The notes under the pieces: generated by a model
Told to the model about the DNA's origin: nothing
The model's database searches: none
Seen by the model: the letters and a program-made list of their open reading frames with translations, nothing else
Part shown: positions 45,154 through 53,972 of the stretch, piece by piece
Layout of the letters: every line of letters starts with the position of its first letter
Position numbering within the stretch: the first letter of the stretch is position 1
Source of the DNA: Mobiluncus sp034180645
GTDB lineage: Bacteria; Actinomycetota; Actinomycetes; Actinomycetales; Actinomycetaceae
Assembly: GCF_034180645.1 (NCBI RefSeq)
Contig: NZ_JAXFNY010000008.1
Span: 139,990-203,989, forward strand
Direction: 5' to 3'
DNA: 64,000 nt
Made by a program: the position numbers and the translations under genes

Positions 45154-45324
45154 TTATCGTTTAAGTGACTGTAAATACTCATTTTGTTTCGGTGTAATGC
45201 GGTTACTTTCACGAGCTTTCGTTATTACCTTATTGTGAGTCCGTGAATCTAACTGATGATCTTCGATGTATTCTATTGGCGCGTCCACCCGACTATTTAC
45301 TGCAGTTATGGTGAAAAGATCCAC
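45154..45324 (-). CDS. Small unknown protein after the Fic remnant
   Basis: A 56-codon minus-strand ORF runs from GTG 45322-45324 to TAA 45154-45156, starting four bases after the Fic stop, with GAGG just upstream of the GTG. The peptide (DAPIEYIEDHQL, then HNKVITKARESNRI) is soluble, charged and has a clean basic C-terminus (EYLQSLKR). I do not recognise it. It may be the truncated end of a larger gene, or a genuine partner of the Fic gene. Confidence 0.4.
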   Translation of the reverse strand: MDLFTITAVNSRVDAPIEYIEDHQLDSRTHNKVITKARESNRITPKQNEYLQSLKR

Positions 45325-45328
45325 CGCC

Positions 45329-46001
45329 TCAACCCTTCTGCCGGAAACAGTATTTCCCTTTTCCGTGACCTAATACCGGTTCAATGATCCCCTTATCGAC
45401 TAGTTCCTTCAGAAGTTCCGATGCTCTGGACGACTTAATACCAATGGTACTCATCACATTAGACCGACCAAAGATTGTTTGACCGGGAAATGCCTCGCGG
45501 AGCTTTAGTATATGGCTCACGGTTTTGGGCTGAAGCATCCCCTCAATGTCCGCTTTCAGTTCTTCAATGTCCGGTTTTACCATTTCTTTGAACGTACCTC
45601 TGATATGCAATGTCCGGTTATGAAGCGGACGACTCTCGTCCAGCGTGGGAATAGATGCCGGTGAATAGTTTTCTATGGATTGACAGGTATTCATTCGGAG
45701 TGAAGCTGAAGGCCTGCTCAGAAAGAAGCGCTGCAATTCGGGCAGAAACCTTATCCGCTTCTTCTGTGCGGTCGTCTGCGTCACGCACAGGATTCTCTTC
45801 GTAATAACTCTGCAGGAGCGCATTGGCCTCCTCGAAGGATATCTCGCCTTCGATGTTCCGTACAGCCGTATGCACCAGATAGTCCGACGTCTTCAGACCG
45901 TCAACAGCCTGCAGACCGATGGCCGTATACCACGCATACCCCTTGTCTCGTTTGTTCGGCTCCGACTCCCTAATATATTCTTTGAACGGGTCTTTGTTCA
46001 T
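45329..46001 (-). pseudogene. Fic-family protein with catalytic core deleted
   Basis: The 5' part (46001-45618) is a typical Fic N-terminus: YTAIGLQAVDGLKTSDYLV, RNIEGEISFEEANALLQSYYEE and FTPNEYLSIHRKLFTGIYSHAG. The 3' part (to 45329), in another frame, is the winged-helix tail: VSHILKLREAFPGQTIFGRSN, then SRASELLKELVDKGIIEPVLGHGKGKY. The core between them, including the HPFxxGNGR motif that catalyses AMPylation, is missing, and the frame changes at the junction. It therefore cannot be an active AMP transferase. ATG 46001 has AGGTGA upstream. GC is lower than in the neighbours, consistent with acquisition. Confidence 0.8.
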
Positions 46002-46037
46002 CCAATATCACCTGCTTATTGGGTCTCTGTCAGTGCG

Positions 46038-46157
46038 CTAATAAGCGACACTGTTTTGCGACAATCCAATGTAATGCCGAAATCTAAATTCTTGGGAAAG
46101 CTTTCCCACAAGAAATGTCTCCCAGCTTCCCGACCCTCCAATAATATAGATCTTCAT
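46038..46157 (-). pseudogene. P-loop NTPase fragment
   Basis: A 39-codon minus-strand ORF starts at ATG 46155-46157 with AGGAG upstream and ends at TAG 46038-46040. It begins MKIYIIGGSGSWETFLVGKL, where a functional Walker A would read GGSGSGKT; the Gly-Lys is replaced by Trp-Glu. It looks like the first strand-loop-helix of an adenylate-kinase-like or FlaR-like NTPase, truncated after 39 residues. It lies 36 bp upstream of the Fic remnant. Confidence 0.5.
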
Positions 46158-46189
46158 TGTTCTCCTAAGTTCTCTTTACAAATTTTGAG

Positions 46190-47428
46190 TTATCTCGTCG
46201 ACATCAAGGCCATCGTCTCCACGTGGCTGGTGTAGGGGAACAGGTCGAAAGCTCGCCAGGTCTTAACCCGGTAACCCAACTGGCGCATGGTTTCCAGGTC
46301 TCTGGCACAGCTAACCGGGTCGCAGGAAAACAGCGCCACCAAATCCGGATTCTGCTGACAAATCGCTCGTGCCAACGCTTTACCCAACCCCGAGCGCGGC
46401 GGATCAGCCACCACCAACGTGCCGGCACTGACCATCTGACCCAGCGGCAAGTCATGCAACAACTGCGGAGAGACGTTACCGCGCCGCACCTCAACCCAAT
46501 CGAAACCGGCCTTCGCCAAATTATAGGCAGCCGATTTCGTCGCTGGACCGTCACCCTCCACCGTGGTAAAACGCCCTTTTGCACCCACGGCCTGAGCCAG
46601 GAACAGCGAAAACAACCCCGAACCGGAATACAGCTCCCACGCTTCAAACCCCTCGACCTCCCCGACGGCACCTAACAGTGCGGACGCGAGAGTCGCGGGA
46701 GCTCGCCGGTCAGTTTGCCAAAACGACCCGGCAAAAACCCGGTACGTGAAAGTCCGGTCCCCGACGCTGACCGTTTCTCGCACCCGCGACGTTGTCGGCT
46801 CGCCGTCCACGCTGAAAGTCTGGCCATCAACGAACAATACGGACGCTGAACTGGACGGGGCAATGACCCGCAGACGAGTTCCCGGCGCAAATTCCCAATG
46901 CCGCCGGAACAAATCCAAGTCGACCAACTCGGGCACCATCAGCGGAAAAGAACGCACCATATGGACATTGTGGGCCGCAGCTTCATACATCCCCAGTCCC
47001 CCGCCCTCGCTGACCGTAAAACTCACGCGGGTACGGCCCGGCTCGGGTCCCAACGATTCCACTTCCCAACCGGGATGAGCCTGGTCCAGCTGTTCCAGCA
47101 GTTCCGGGCTACCATTTCGCCGGATAGCGTCACGCACCACGTCACGCTTCCAGCGCAGCTGGGCTGGATAGGCAACGTGTCCCAGTTCCACCCCGCCCAA
47201 ATCCTTCACCTCACCTTCGGGCCAGATATGTGCGACCCGGTCCGCGCTGGCTGTTTTCACCTGCACAACCCGCCCGTAGGCAACTTTGGAACGCTCCGAG
47301 GTGACCTCGACCTCGACGGTTTCGCCCGGCAGTCCTCCCCGCACCATAACGACTTTTCCTGATGGCAAACGGCCCACGCAATATCCGCCGTGAGCCGGCC
47401 CACCCAGTTCGATTAATTCAGTTTGCAT
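46190..47428 (-). CDS. TrmA/RlmD-family RNA (uracil-5-)-methyltransferase
   Basis: The protein has 412 residues. An N-terminal TRAM domain (LGGPAHGGYCVGRLPSGKVVMV) precedes the SAM-dependent methyltransferase core with ELYSGSGLFSLFLAQAVG, VADPPRSGLGK and the catalytic Cys in LFSCDPVSCARDLETM. It would methylate U5 in tRNA or rRNA; the exact target is not shown. The gene next to an APC permease and two TrkA genes is a conserved actinobacterial arrangement. It starts 10 bp after the permease stop, so the two are likely co-transcribed. Confidence 0.9.
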   Translation of the reverse strand: MQTELIELGGPAHGGYCVGRLPSGKVVMVRGGLPGETVEVEVTSERSKVAYGRVVQVKTASADRVAHIWPEGEVKDLGGVELGHVAYPAQLRWKRDVVRDAIRRNGSPELLEQLDQAHPGWEVESLGPEPGRTRVSFTVSEGGGLGMYEAAAHNVHMVRSFPLMVPELVDLDLFRRHWEFAPGTRLRVIAPSSSASVLFVDGQTFSVDGEPTTSRVRETVSVGDRTFTYRVFAGSFWQTDRRAPATLASALLGAVGEVEGFEAWELYSGSGLFSLFLAQAVGAKGRFTTVEGDGPATKSAAYNLAKAGFDWVEVRRGNVSPQLLHDLPLGQMVSAGTLVVADPPRSGLGKALARAICQQNPDLVALFSCDPVSCARDLETMRQLGYRVKTWRAFDLFPYTSHVETMALMSTR

Positions 47429-47438
47429 ACATTTCCCT

Positions 47439-49274
47439 TCAAGCCGTCAAGCTGACCCAGGTAATCGTCACTCGTTCTAGGCGTGCCAAATGGCGGGCAT
47501 AAGTACGTTCAGCCGCGTTGTGCAGCCATCCCAGAGCCCTGCATTTCGGGACGTACCGCGCCAAATAGACCGAGATAGAGGTCAGAGGATCCATATCGAG
47601 TTTGGCGTTGAGGTATTTTTGAACCGAACCCAGGTGATTGCCTCCCCCGTCAGGAATCAGGGTCAGCGTAGCGGTGATTCCCAACTCCTGCCACTGGCGG
47701 CGGACCTCAGTTTCGTCCTCATCTGGTTCAAGCACGTGCACGACCTCGACATTAGGGTGGTGCGCGGCCCACGCGTAACGAATAGTTTTTAGGGCAGAGG
47801 CGTCAAAACGCGGCACCATCACGAGGGCGAGAGTATGTTTCACCGGGGTTTCGGCGTGTTCGAGCTGCGACATTTTGTTTTGCACCCTCCGGTAATATAA
47901 GTTGAGACAATAAATCAGCAATCCCAGTCCGGCCCAGACGGCCAGCACATAAAGTTCAAAAATGGAATTGAATGCCACCGAAACCACAATCAGGATAATT
48001 AGGCTGATAATGACGCTGATGATGGCGATGCGGTAGTACCGCTTGGATTGGCGACGTTGCACATACGTTGCCCCTCTGTGGAATCGGGAACGCCACATGC
48101 GCATCCGGGCGACTTGGCCCAAGAAGCTGGAGATGGCCACGAAAGTCACCCAGGTCAGTGCTGCCACCCCCATACGGCTGTGTACCGTCAGCGCCACCGC
48201 GAACGTAACAATCATGAACGTCAAAATCGAAGCCGAACGCCCTCGGCGCATCCAAGACACGGGAACCTGATGGACCGCCAAGTCGTGACCGCTCAAATCC
48301 GTTAGCAAAGTGGAGACACTGGAGACATAGATATAGGCGCTGATGAGGCATCCCAGCGCGAACAGAGACATGATTGGGACGACCAGCCACCCGTTCTCGT
48401 CCAGCAAAACCCTCAGCAATAAAGCCAGGTTGCCCGGCCCTTGAATGACCGTATCCAGGCGGGTCCAATGGAATCCGGCGACCGTAAAAGACAGATAGAC
48501 CGTAGCGGCAAACATGGCGGCGGCGGAACCGCCCAGAACTCTGAACATGAGACCAGAAAGCGGCTGGCGGCTTTCGTTGCGGAACAGCGTCACCGCCGGG
48601 ATCACCGGAACCAGCAGCAGCGCCGCTACGGCAGCAGCTTTCCAACCGGACTGCAGGTTGGCATCGGCGACCGCGTTCTTGGCTTTCGTAGTGGAACTAA
48701 GCAGTTCCAACAAACCAGGCTTGGCTCCGTCATGCAGGTAGTGCCAAAAACCGTAGGCCAGCAACAGGAAACCCACTACGAATATCACCAGGGTAAGCCA
48801 CGGGATCGCCCTGCGGATAGGTTCGGGGAAAAACAGCGCCAGTAGCAGCAAGACGAAACCGGCAATGAGAATCCACACGCGATAGTTTTCGGGCAAATCC
48901 GCGGAAACCACGATAAAGGTGGTAGCGGTAGAGACCAGGGCTGCTACGGCGACGACCATCGCCAGCAGCGAGGCCGCAGCGGTGAGAGCTCCGAGGAAAG
49001 ACCCCAAGTAGGCTTGCACCAGGGCAGCCGTGGAATCTAAACGGTGGGTTTGCCCCAGGGAATACCCGTGGGCCAGCGTTGTTATCAACCCGGCTATCAG
49101 GACAAACGCCACAATCCACAGGGCCACCGCGGAAAAAATCGGTCCCGAATACGCAATCAGAGACGGAAAAACCGAGGCTGCAATGAGGGCTGGAAACCAA
49201 AATTTTGGTGCGAAGAAAGCCAGCTGGGTAAAGGTCTCCAGCCAACCCTCCTTCGGAGTCAGATTCTTCAGCAC
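47439..49274 (-). CDS. APC-superfamily permease with cytosolic C-terminal domain
   Basis: The protein has 611 residues, with about 11-12 hydrophobic segments across residues 25-455. A soluble C-terminal domain of about 150 residues follows (HTLALVMVPRFDASALKTIR, then VEVVHVLEPDEDETE), resembling a universal-stress-like fold. The layout matches the actinobacterial permease beside ceoB-ceoC, sometimes discussed as a potassium or amino-acid transporter. Substrate unknown. It is divergent from ceoB by about 100 bp. Confidence 0.85.
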   Translation of the reverse strand: MLKNLTPKEGWLETFTQLAFFAPKFWFPALIAASVFPSLIAYSGPIFSAVALWIVAFVLIAGLITTLAHGYSLGQTHRLDSTAALVQAYLGSFLGALTAAASLLAMVVAVAALVSTATTFIVVSADLPENYRVWILIAGFVLLLLALFFPEPIRRAIPWLTLVIFVVGFLLLAYGFWHYLHDGAKPGLLELLSSTTKAKNAVADANLQSGWKAAAVAALLLVPVIPAVTLFRNESRQPLSGLMFRVLGGSAAAMFAATVYLSFTVAGFHWTRLDTVIQGPGNLALLLRVLLDENGWLVVPIMSLFALGCLISAYIYVSSVSTLLTDLSGHDLAVHQVPVSWMRRGRSASILTFMIVTFAVALTVHSRMGVAALTWVTFVAISSFLGQVARMRMWRSRFHRGATYVQRRQSKRYYRIAIISVIISLIILIVVSVAFNSIFELYVLAVWAGLGLLIYCLNLYYRRVQNKMSQLEHAETPVKHTLALVMVPRFDASALKTIRYAWAAHHPNVEVVHVLEPDEDETEVRRQWQELGITATLTLIPDGGGNHLGSVQKYLNAKLDMDPLTSISVYLARYVPKCRALGWLHNAAERTYARHLARLERVTITWVSLTA

Positions 49275-49372
49275 GTCTCAACTTTAGCCGCTCGGATTCA
49301 AACCGGAAAGAATTTCCCTCCCCAACCCGTGAAATGTAGCCGAATTTGTGCCTTTCAGGTTATGTTTTAAGG

Positions 49373-50032
49373 GTGCATTTTGTAATCATGGGCTGTGGCC
49401 GCGTCGGAACCACGCTGGCGAAAGCGATTGAGGACCGGGGACACACCCTGGCAATTATCGACAATAACACGGATTCTTTCCGCCGATTGTACAAGAATTT
49501 TCAAGGGCAAAAGCTGACTGGTGAAGGCTACGACCGCAATACACAGTTGCAGGCCGGTATCGAAGATGCCTACGCTTTTGCGGCGGTGGCTGATGATGAC
49601 AATGCTAATATCCTGGCGGCACGCGTAGCCCGCGAGATTTATCACGTAAAGAAGGTGGTGGCACGCATCTCCGATCCTCGGCGCGCCGAGGTTTATGAAC
49701 GGTTGGGTATCCCCACCGTCGGTTCTGTGGATCGCACCGCCGCATTATTGCTGGCAAGGGTGTTACCGCTACCCCCAGATGTCGTGTTTACCGAGGATAC
49801 CGGGCACTTGAGCCTGTGCCGTGTTCCTGTGGGACCCAGCTGGGTCGGTCAGGAAGTTTCTGCCTTAGAGACTGAACTGGAGATTCGGGTCGCTTATGTG
49901 CTGCGTTTTTCTAAAGTTTTGATGGTTGAGGCCTCAACTGTGTTACAGGAAAACGACGAATTGTTCTATTTTGTTTCCGAGTCTCAACGCAAAGTGGTTG
50001 CCTCCCGTTTGTCCCGGAATTTCAAGGAGTAA
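49373..50032 (+). CDS. ceoB: Potassium uptake regulatory protein TrkA (CeoB)
   Basis: The protein has 219 residues. The RCK/TrkA-N Rossmann motif HFVIMGCGRVGTTLA is followed by the acidic ribose-binding end IIDNN, and TrkA-C lies at the C-terminus. It binds NAD(H) or ATP to gate a K+ uptake system. I start at GTG 49373, giving the canonical N-terminus; a longer frame from 49346 adds nine residues. It is followed two bases later by the second TrkA gene. No TrkG/H-type channel subunit is in the window. Confidence 0.9.
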   Translation: MHFVIMGCGRVGTTLAKAIEDRGHTLAIIDNNTDSFRRLYKNFQGQKLTGEGYDRNTQLQAGIEDAYAFAAVADDDNANILAARVAREIYHVKKVVARISDPRRAEVYERLGIPTVGSVDRTAALLLARVLPLPPDVVFTEDTGHLSLCRVPVGPSWVGQEVSALETELEIRVAYVLRFSKVLMVEASTVLQENDELFYFVSESQRKVVASRLSRNFKE

Positions 50033-50034
50033 AG

Positions 50035-50754
50035 ATGCTGATTGTTATTGCCGGGGCGGGCTCAATCGGCCGCTCCATCGCCAGGGAACTGCTAGCCAGG
50101 GGACATGAGGTCACAATAGCCGACTCGAGCCCCGAGGCAATGAAAGTTTCCTCCGTGCCGGAAGCGAACTGGATCCTGGGAGACTTATCCACTCCCGAAA
50201 CGATGGAGCAAGCGGGCGGGGCGCAAGCTGATGTGGTCGTCGCAACTACCGGCAATGACCAGGCTAATCTGGTCATTGCGCTGCTGGCCAAGACTCAGTT
50301 CGGGGTGCCCCGCGTGGTCGGACGGATTAATAATCCCAAGAACGAGTGGATGTTCAATGAGTCTTGGGGCGTGGACGTGCCGATTTCTACCCCCCGGATG
50401 ATGACTGCCCTGGTCGAGGAGGCTCTGAGCGTAGGTACCTTGGTGCCGATTTTCCGGTTCTTTAACTCCCGCAACGGATTGTTCTCGATAGTCCTCTCCG
50501 CTGATTCCCCGGTTTTGGGCCGGCCCGCGGGCGACCTGGAGTGGCCGATGGGGGTTTTGTTGACTGCGGTTATTCAAGACGGGAAAGCGCTGGCTCCCCA
50601 CGAGGTCGCGAACTTACACGCCTCAGATAAGTTGCTGTTCCTGTTCCCCGAGCAAAATGAAGATACCGTTGAACAGGTCGGAAAACTATTGACGGCCGCG
50701 GATACCACGGATTCAGCTAGCACTGTCGGGGGTGTCGATGTCGGGAAGGCCTGA
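50035..50754 (+). CDS. ceoC: Potassium uptake regulatory protein TrkA (CeoC)
   Basis: The protein has 239 residues. MLIVIAGAGSIGRSIARELL forms the TrkA-N nucleotide fold with IADSS at the ribose position. ADVVVATTGNDQANLVIALLAK and a TrkA-C domain (about 140-220) follow. It pairs with ceoB, as in mycobacteria. Its last 42 bp overlap the convergent DUF3159 gene. Confidence 0.92.
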   Translation: MLIVIAGAGSIGRSIARELLARGHEVTIADSSPEAMKVSSVPEANWILGDLSTPETMEQAGGAQADVVVATTGNDQANLVIALLAKTQFGVPRVVGRINNPKNEWMFNESWGVDVPISTPRMMTALVEEALSVGTLVPIFRFFNSRNGLFSIVLSADSPVLGRPAGDLEWPMGVLLTAVIQDGKALAPHEVANLHASDKLLFLFPEQNEDTVEQVGKLLTAADTTDSASTVGGVDVGKA

Positions 50755-51450
50755 GTCGAGGAACTTCCCGTGGGTGCGGCGCAGCAGGAGCCAGCTGAGA
50801 TAGAGCGCCAAAGCGAATAGCGGCAAGCCCAACAAAATTTGGAAAGTTCCCAGCCAAGGTACGTTTCCAAGCAAGTAGAGAGGCGTTTTTACAGCCAGAC
50901 GAAGCAGGAAAACGCCCAGCCAGATGACGGTCACAGCGTAGTATGCTTGCTTATCTGCTTTCAGTCTCGAATCTGTCCGCCAGCTCAAACCTTGGGAGCG
51001 AAACCACCCTACCAGCAGACCGATAACGGGAAAACGCACTAAAATCGAGACCAGAATCACGCTGGCATAAACCGCGTTAATTATCAGGCTCATCAAAAAG
51101 TAGTTCTCACCTTTTCCGCTGAACATAGCCCAGAGCACGCCGACGATGACGACCCAGAATCCCGCAAACGCCTGCATAATCGAGGAATGCCCAATGAGCC
51201 GCGCGATAATCAAGCCCACGGCAAATCCCAGGGAAACCGCCCCGGCCTTCATGACGTCCCAGCCAGCCACGAACGCCACCACGAATACCAGCGTGGGCCC
51301 GATGGACTCGACTATGCCACGCCACCCTCCTACCGCTTGGCGCAGGGAGAATTCTTCGGCGTCCAGTCTGCCCCCCATGTTTCGACCCAGGGCATCCTTG
51401 AATTCGTTGAGTCCGGCTGTAACTGCTTCCTGGTCTTTTTCCTCGCTCAT
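50713..51450 (-). CDS. DUF3159 integral membrane protein
   Basis: The 245-residue protein has about five to six membrane helices (for example LVFVVAFVAGWDVMKAGAVS and YLLGNVPWLGTFQILLGLPLF). The conserved LIARLIGHSSIMQAFAGFW region and SWRTDSRLKADKQAYYAVTVIWLG are typical of this actinobacterial family of unknown function. It overlaps the OB-fold gene by 4 bp, so the two are coupled. Confidence 0.85.
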   Translation of the reverse strand: MSEEKDQEAVTAGLNEFKDALGRNMGGRLDAEEFSLRQAVGGWRGIVESIGPTLVFVVAFVAGWDVMKAGAVSLGFAVGLIIARLIGHSSIMQAFAGFWVVIVGVLWAMFSGKGENYFLMSLIINAVYASVILVSILVRFPVIGLLVGWFRSQGLSWRTDSRLKADKQAYYAVTVIWLGVFLLRLAVKTPLYLLGNVPWLGTFQILLGLPLFALALYLSWLLLRRTHGKFLDSGLPDIDTPDSAS

Positions 51451-51698
51451 TTGTCTCCCAAAAGGTGATAATCAGGGTTGATCAGTTCCACCCCGTCCTC
51501 GCCCTGCAGCGGGATTCCACACACTTGCAGGCGGCGTCCCAAGGTTACTCCGGGAACTTCCATACGTCCCAACCAGCTCACGTTGATGAACCCTCCTGCG
51601 GTCTCCAGGCAAATCCGGAAAGACGGCACGTCAGAAGGAGACAGGAAAGACCTGGAAAGCACGGTGCCGACCCGGGTTATCTGTTGACGCGGTGACAT
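51447..51698 (-). CDS. OB-fold nucleic-acid-binding domain protein
   Basis: The small protein of 83 residues forms a single OB-fold (ITRVGTVLSRSFLSPSDVP, then INVSWLGRMEVPGVTLGRRL). It lies between DUF3159 and DUF3710 as in other actinobacteria. The nucleic-acid partner and role are unknown. It overlaps the DUF3159 start by 4 bp. Confidence 0.85.
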   Translation of the reverse strand: MSPRQQITRVGTVLSRSFLSPSDVPSFRICLETAGGFINVSWLGRMEVPGVTLGRRLQVCGIPLQGEDGVELINPDYHLLGDK

Positions 51699-51725
51699 GG
51701 TGAACTCGCTTTGTTTGCGCTGCGG

Positions 51726-52433
51726 CTAGGCCTGCTGATCGCGCAGAGCCGCCAGCTGACGTGCCAAGTCGTCGGGCAAAACCACGGGAATGACCGAGCG
51801 GGGGCTCATCGGCCGGGAACCACGCACCACCACGACCTGACGGACAGCCTGTTCCAGGGTTTGTAAATCCGGGTCATCGGCTTGCACCATGCCGTTAAAG
51901 ACCAGGCGCACAAACCAGTTCGGGCCGTCCACTCCGCAATAGCGAACCTGCACGCGCCCCCGGTTGCCTTGGGCGTCTTGCGCCGCTAGCTGCACGAACA
52001 GTTCGGTGCCGAAACTGCCCTCGCGTTCGTCACAAGTGTTGCCCGCCGCGGTGGTTTCTCCGCGTACCTGCGCTCGCAGTTCGGGCCACAAGCGTTTCGA
52101 CTTAGGTGCGGCTACCGCCAGCAGCTCTACCGCCGCCTTACCGAACTGCATGGTCAGGGAGCCAAAAGATTTTTCGTCCAGGGGGGATTCGGGATGAACC
52201 GCCAACCCAGGAATCTGGGGCAGCAAGAACACTCCAAAGTCTGCATACTGGGAGGTGTCCTGGTCAGCAAGTTGTTTGATGTCCAGAGGTCCTGCGGGTT
52301 GTTCTTTTGTCCCCGGAGCGTCAGACGCGGTCGACACCGAGGCGGATGTATCCGTTTTTACCTCGCTAGCGGAATCGTCCTCGAGCTCACTGGGGGCTTT
52401 ATCCGTTTTGCGTTTCTTAGAGAACAGTCCCAT
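51726..52433 (-). CDS. DUF3710 domain-containing protein
   Basis: The protein has 235 residues. An N-terminal KKRKTDK region and an acidic, Ser/Thr-rich segment precede the DUF3710 core (YADFGVFLLPQIPGLAVH, then VRGETTAAGNTCDEREGSFG and NWFVRLVFNGM). The start is ATG 52431-52433 (MGLFSKKRK), which overlaps the DUF4193 stop as TGATG; a reading from 52526 lies inside that gene. Function unknown. Confidence 0.87.
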   Translation of the reverse strand: MGLFSKKRKTDKAPSELEDDSASEVKTDTSASVSTASDAPGTKEQPAGPLDIKQLADQDTSQYADFGVFLLPQIPGLAVHPESPLDEKSFGSLTMQFGKAAVELLAVAAPKSKRLWPELRAQVRGETTAAGNTCDEREGSFGTELFVQLAAQDAQGNRGRVQVRYCGVDGPNWFVRLVFNGMVQADDPDLQTLEQAVRQVVVVRGSRPMSPRSVIPVVLPDDLARQLAALRDQQA

Positions 52434-52738
52434 CAGGCTACACCCGCACAATCCATGCACACCGGCTGGCCGTTTTCTTCCCCGGCCAACTGGGACGCAT
52501 GATGCACAATAAAGCATTGCGAACACACGAATTCGTCGTCTTGTTTGGGGACTACCCGAACGGAGAGTTCTTCATTGGAGAGATCCGCGCCGGGTAACTC
52601 GAAGGAATCTGCTGCCTCATTTTCATCCTCATCAACTGAAGCGTCTTCGGTGTTCTTGCGCTGAGTCTTTAACTCCTCGATAGATTCCTCGGGGTTTTCC
52701 TCGTCTCGTTTGCGCGGGGCATCGTAATCGGTAGCCAT
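52433..52738 (-). CDS. DUF4193 zinc-ribbon protein
   Basis: The 101-residue protein has an acidic N-terminal half. The C-terminal half has two CxxC pairs (EFVCSQCFIVHHAS and QPVCMDCAGVA) that likely bind zinc. It is a conserved actinobacterial family without known function, at its usual place before the DUF3710 gene. It is divergent from sepH. Confidence 0.88.
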   Translation of the reverse strand: MATDYDAPRKRDEENPEESIEELKTQRKNTEDASVDEDENEAADSFELPGADLSNEELSVRVVPKQDDEFVCSQCFIVHHASQLAGEENGQPVCMDCAGVA

Positions 52739-52877
52739 TGCACTCCCTTAAAATAATAGTTTTGATGCGTCGCGATATTAGCACTACTTTAAGGAAATTG
52801 CGACCTCTCGGCAACGCTACGGCGGGTTGACGTGAAAACTGCCTATGAATTTGGCAATGTTTAGTTTAGGAGGAAAT

Positions 52878-53963
52878 ATGCGCAGTCTTTCTTTGCTTGG
52901 AATTCACACGGACGGCGAACACCTTGTCTTGGTTGACACAGACGGTGAGCGCTTCCTTTTACCCCTCGACGAAGAGCTGCGCTCCATTGTGCGCCAACAG
53001 CGACGTAAAGTGGTGGCAGCCCTGTCTGCCTCTGACACTCAGGACTTGCGTCCCAAAGACATCCAAACCTTGATTCGCGGCGGCGCCACCGCCCAGGAAG
53101 TCGCCACCAGCGCCGGTCTGGACTTGGATCAGGTCAAACGCTACGAAGCTCCGGTTATGGCGGAACGGATTTATGCCGCCCGTCAGGCTCAGGAAACTCG
53201 TGTAGCTCCGGACAAAGATGCTCCGGCCTTGGGCGAACTGGTGATAGACCGCCTGGCCACCCGCGGGGTCAGCCCATCTTCACTAATTTGGGATGCGACT
53301 CGGCAGCCCGGCGAAAATTGGCTGGTCCACCTGGAGTTTGTCCAGGATGCCAAAGCGCTGGAGGCGAACTGGGACTTTGACCACGAAAACCGCACGTTGA
53401 CGGCGTTGGACGAACAGGCGCGCTGGCTGACCGAGACAGCCACCCCGGCCGGTTCTGACGCTCTGTTGAGCCGGGGACATTTTCATTTCGGTTCCACCCC
53501 AGAGGCCGAGGCTCACCCCACCACGGCTACGAAACCCGTCCCGGCACAGTCTACGGAAACCAGCGCTACCGAAGCCTTGCTCGATGAGCTCAATGCCGCC
53601 CGGGGAACCCGTCTTTCCGTAGTGACCGGCGATGAAGAGGACGATGTTTCCGCGATGGAAGCCGCTATTGCCTCCGGGTTTGCCCCCGATGCTGAGGCCG
53701 CGCCGCCAGCCGCCCCCGACTCAGACGTCGCTTCGTCCCAGCCCGATGCAGACGTTCTACCCCTCGATGCCGCGAAGCGCCAGTCCTCCAAATCTGCTCA
53801 GCCACCCGCGCAGCCCACAGAAACCGGCGTCCTGCCGGGGATGGAAGATTTGCAGCCGAAGCCAGCTTCAGCCCCCGCCGACAGCGGTAAACACACCGCG
53901 CGTCGGGGACGTGCCGCCATGCCCTCTTGGGACGAAATTTTATTCGGCTCTAAAGCCGACTGA
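52878..53963 (+). CDS. sepH: Septation protein SepH
   Basis: The protein has 361 residues. The DUF3071 domain starts MRSLSLLGIHTDGEHLVLVD, with a helix-turn-helix-like segment near 55-90 (IQTLIRGGATAQEVATSAGL). A long low-complexity acidic and Pro-rich region follows. The C-terminus RRGRAAMPSWDEILFGSK is the conserved tail motif. SepH promotes FtsZ assembly at actinobacterial septa. The start is ATG52878 with AGGAGG four bases upstream. It ends 10 bp from the convergent phosphodiesterase gene. Confidence 0.92.
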   Translation: MRSLSLLGIHTDGEHLVLVDTDGERFLLPLDEELRSIVRQQRRKVVAALSASDTQDLRPKDIQTLIRGGATAQEVATSAGLDLDQVKRYEAPVMAERIYAARQAQETRVAPDKDAPALGELVIDRLATRGVSPSSLIWDATRQPGENWLVHLEFVQDAKALEANWDFDHENRTLTALDEQARWLTETATPAGSDALLSRGHFHFGSTPEAEAHPTTATKPVPAQSTETSATEALLDELNAARGTRLSVVTGDEEDDVSAMEAAIASGFAPDAEAAPPAAPDSDVASSQPDADVLPLDAAKRQSSKSAQPPAQPTETGVLPGMEDLQPKPASAPADSGKHTARRGRAAMPSWDEILFGSKAD

Positions 53964-53972
53964 GATAGACTC

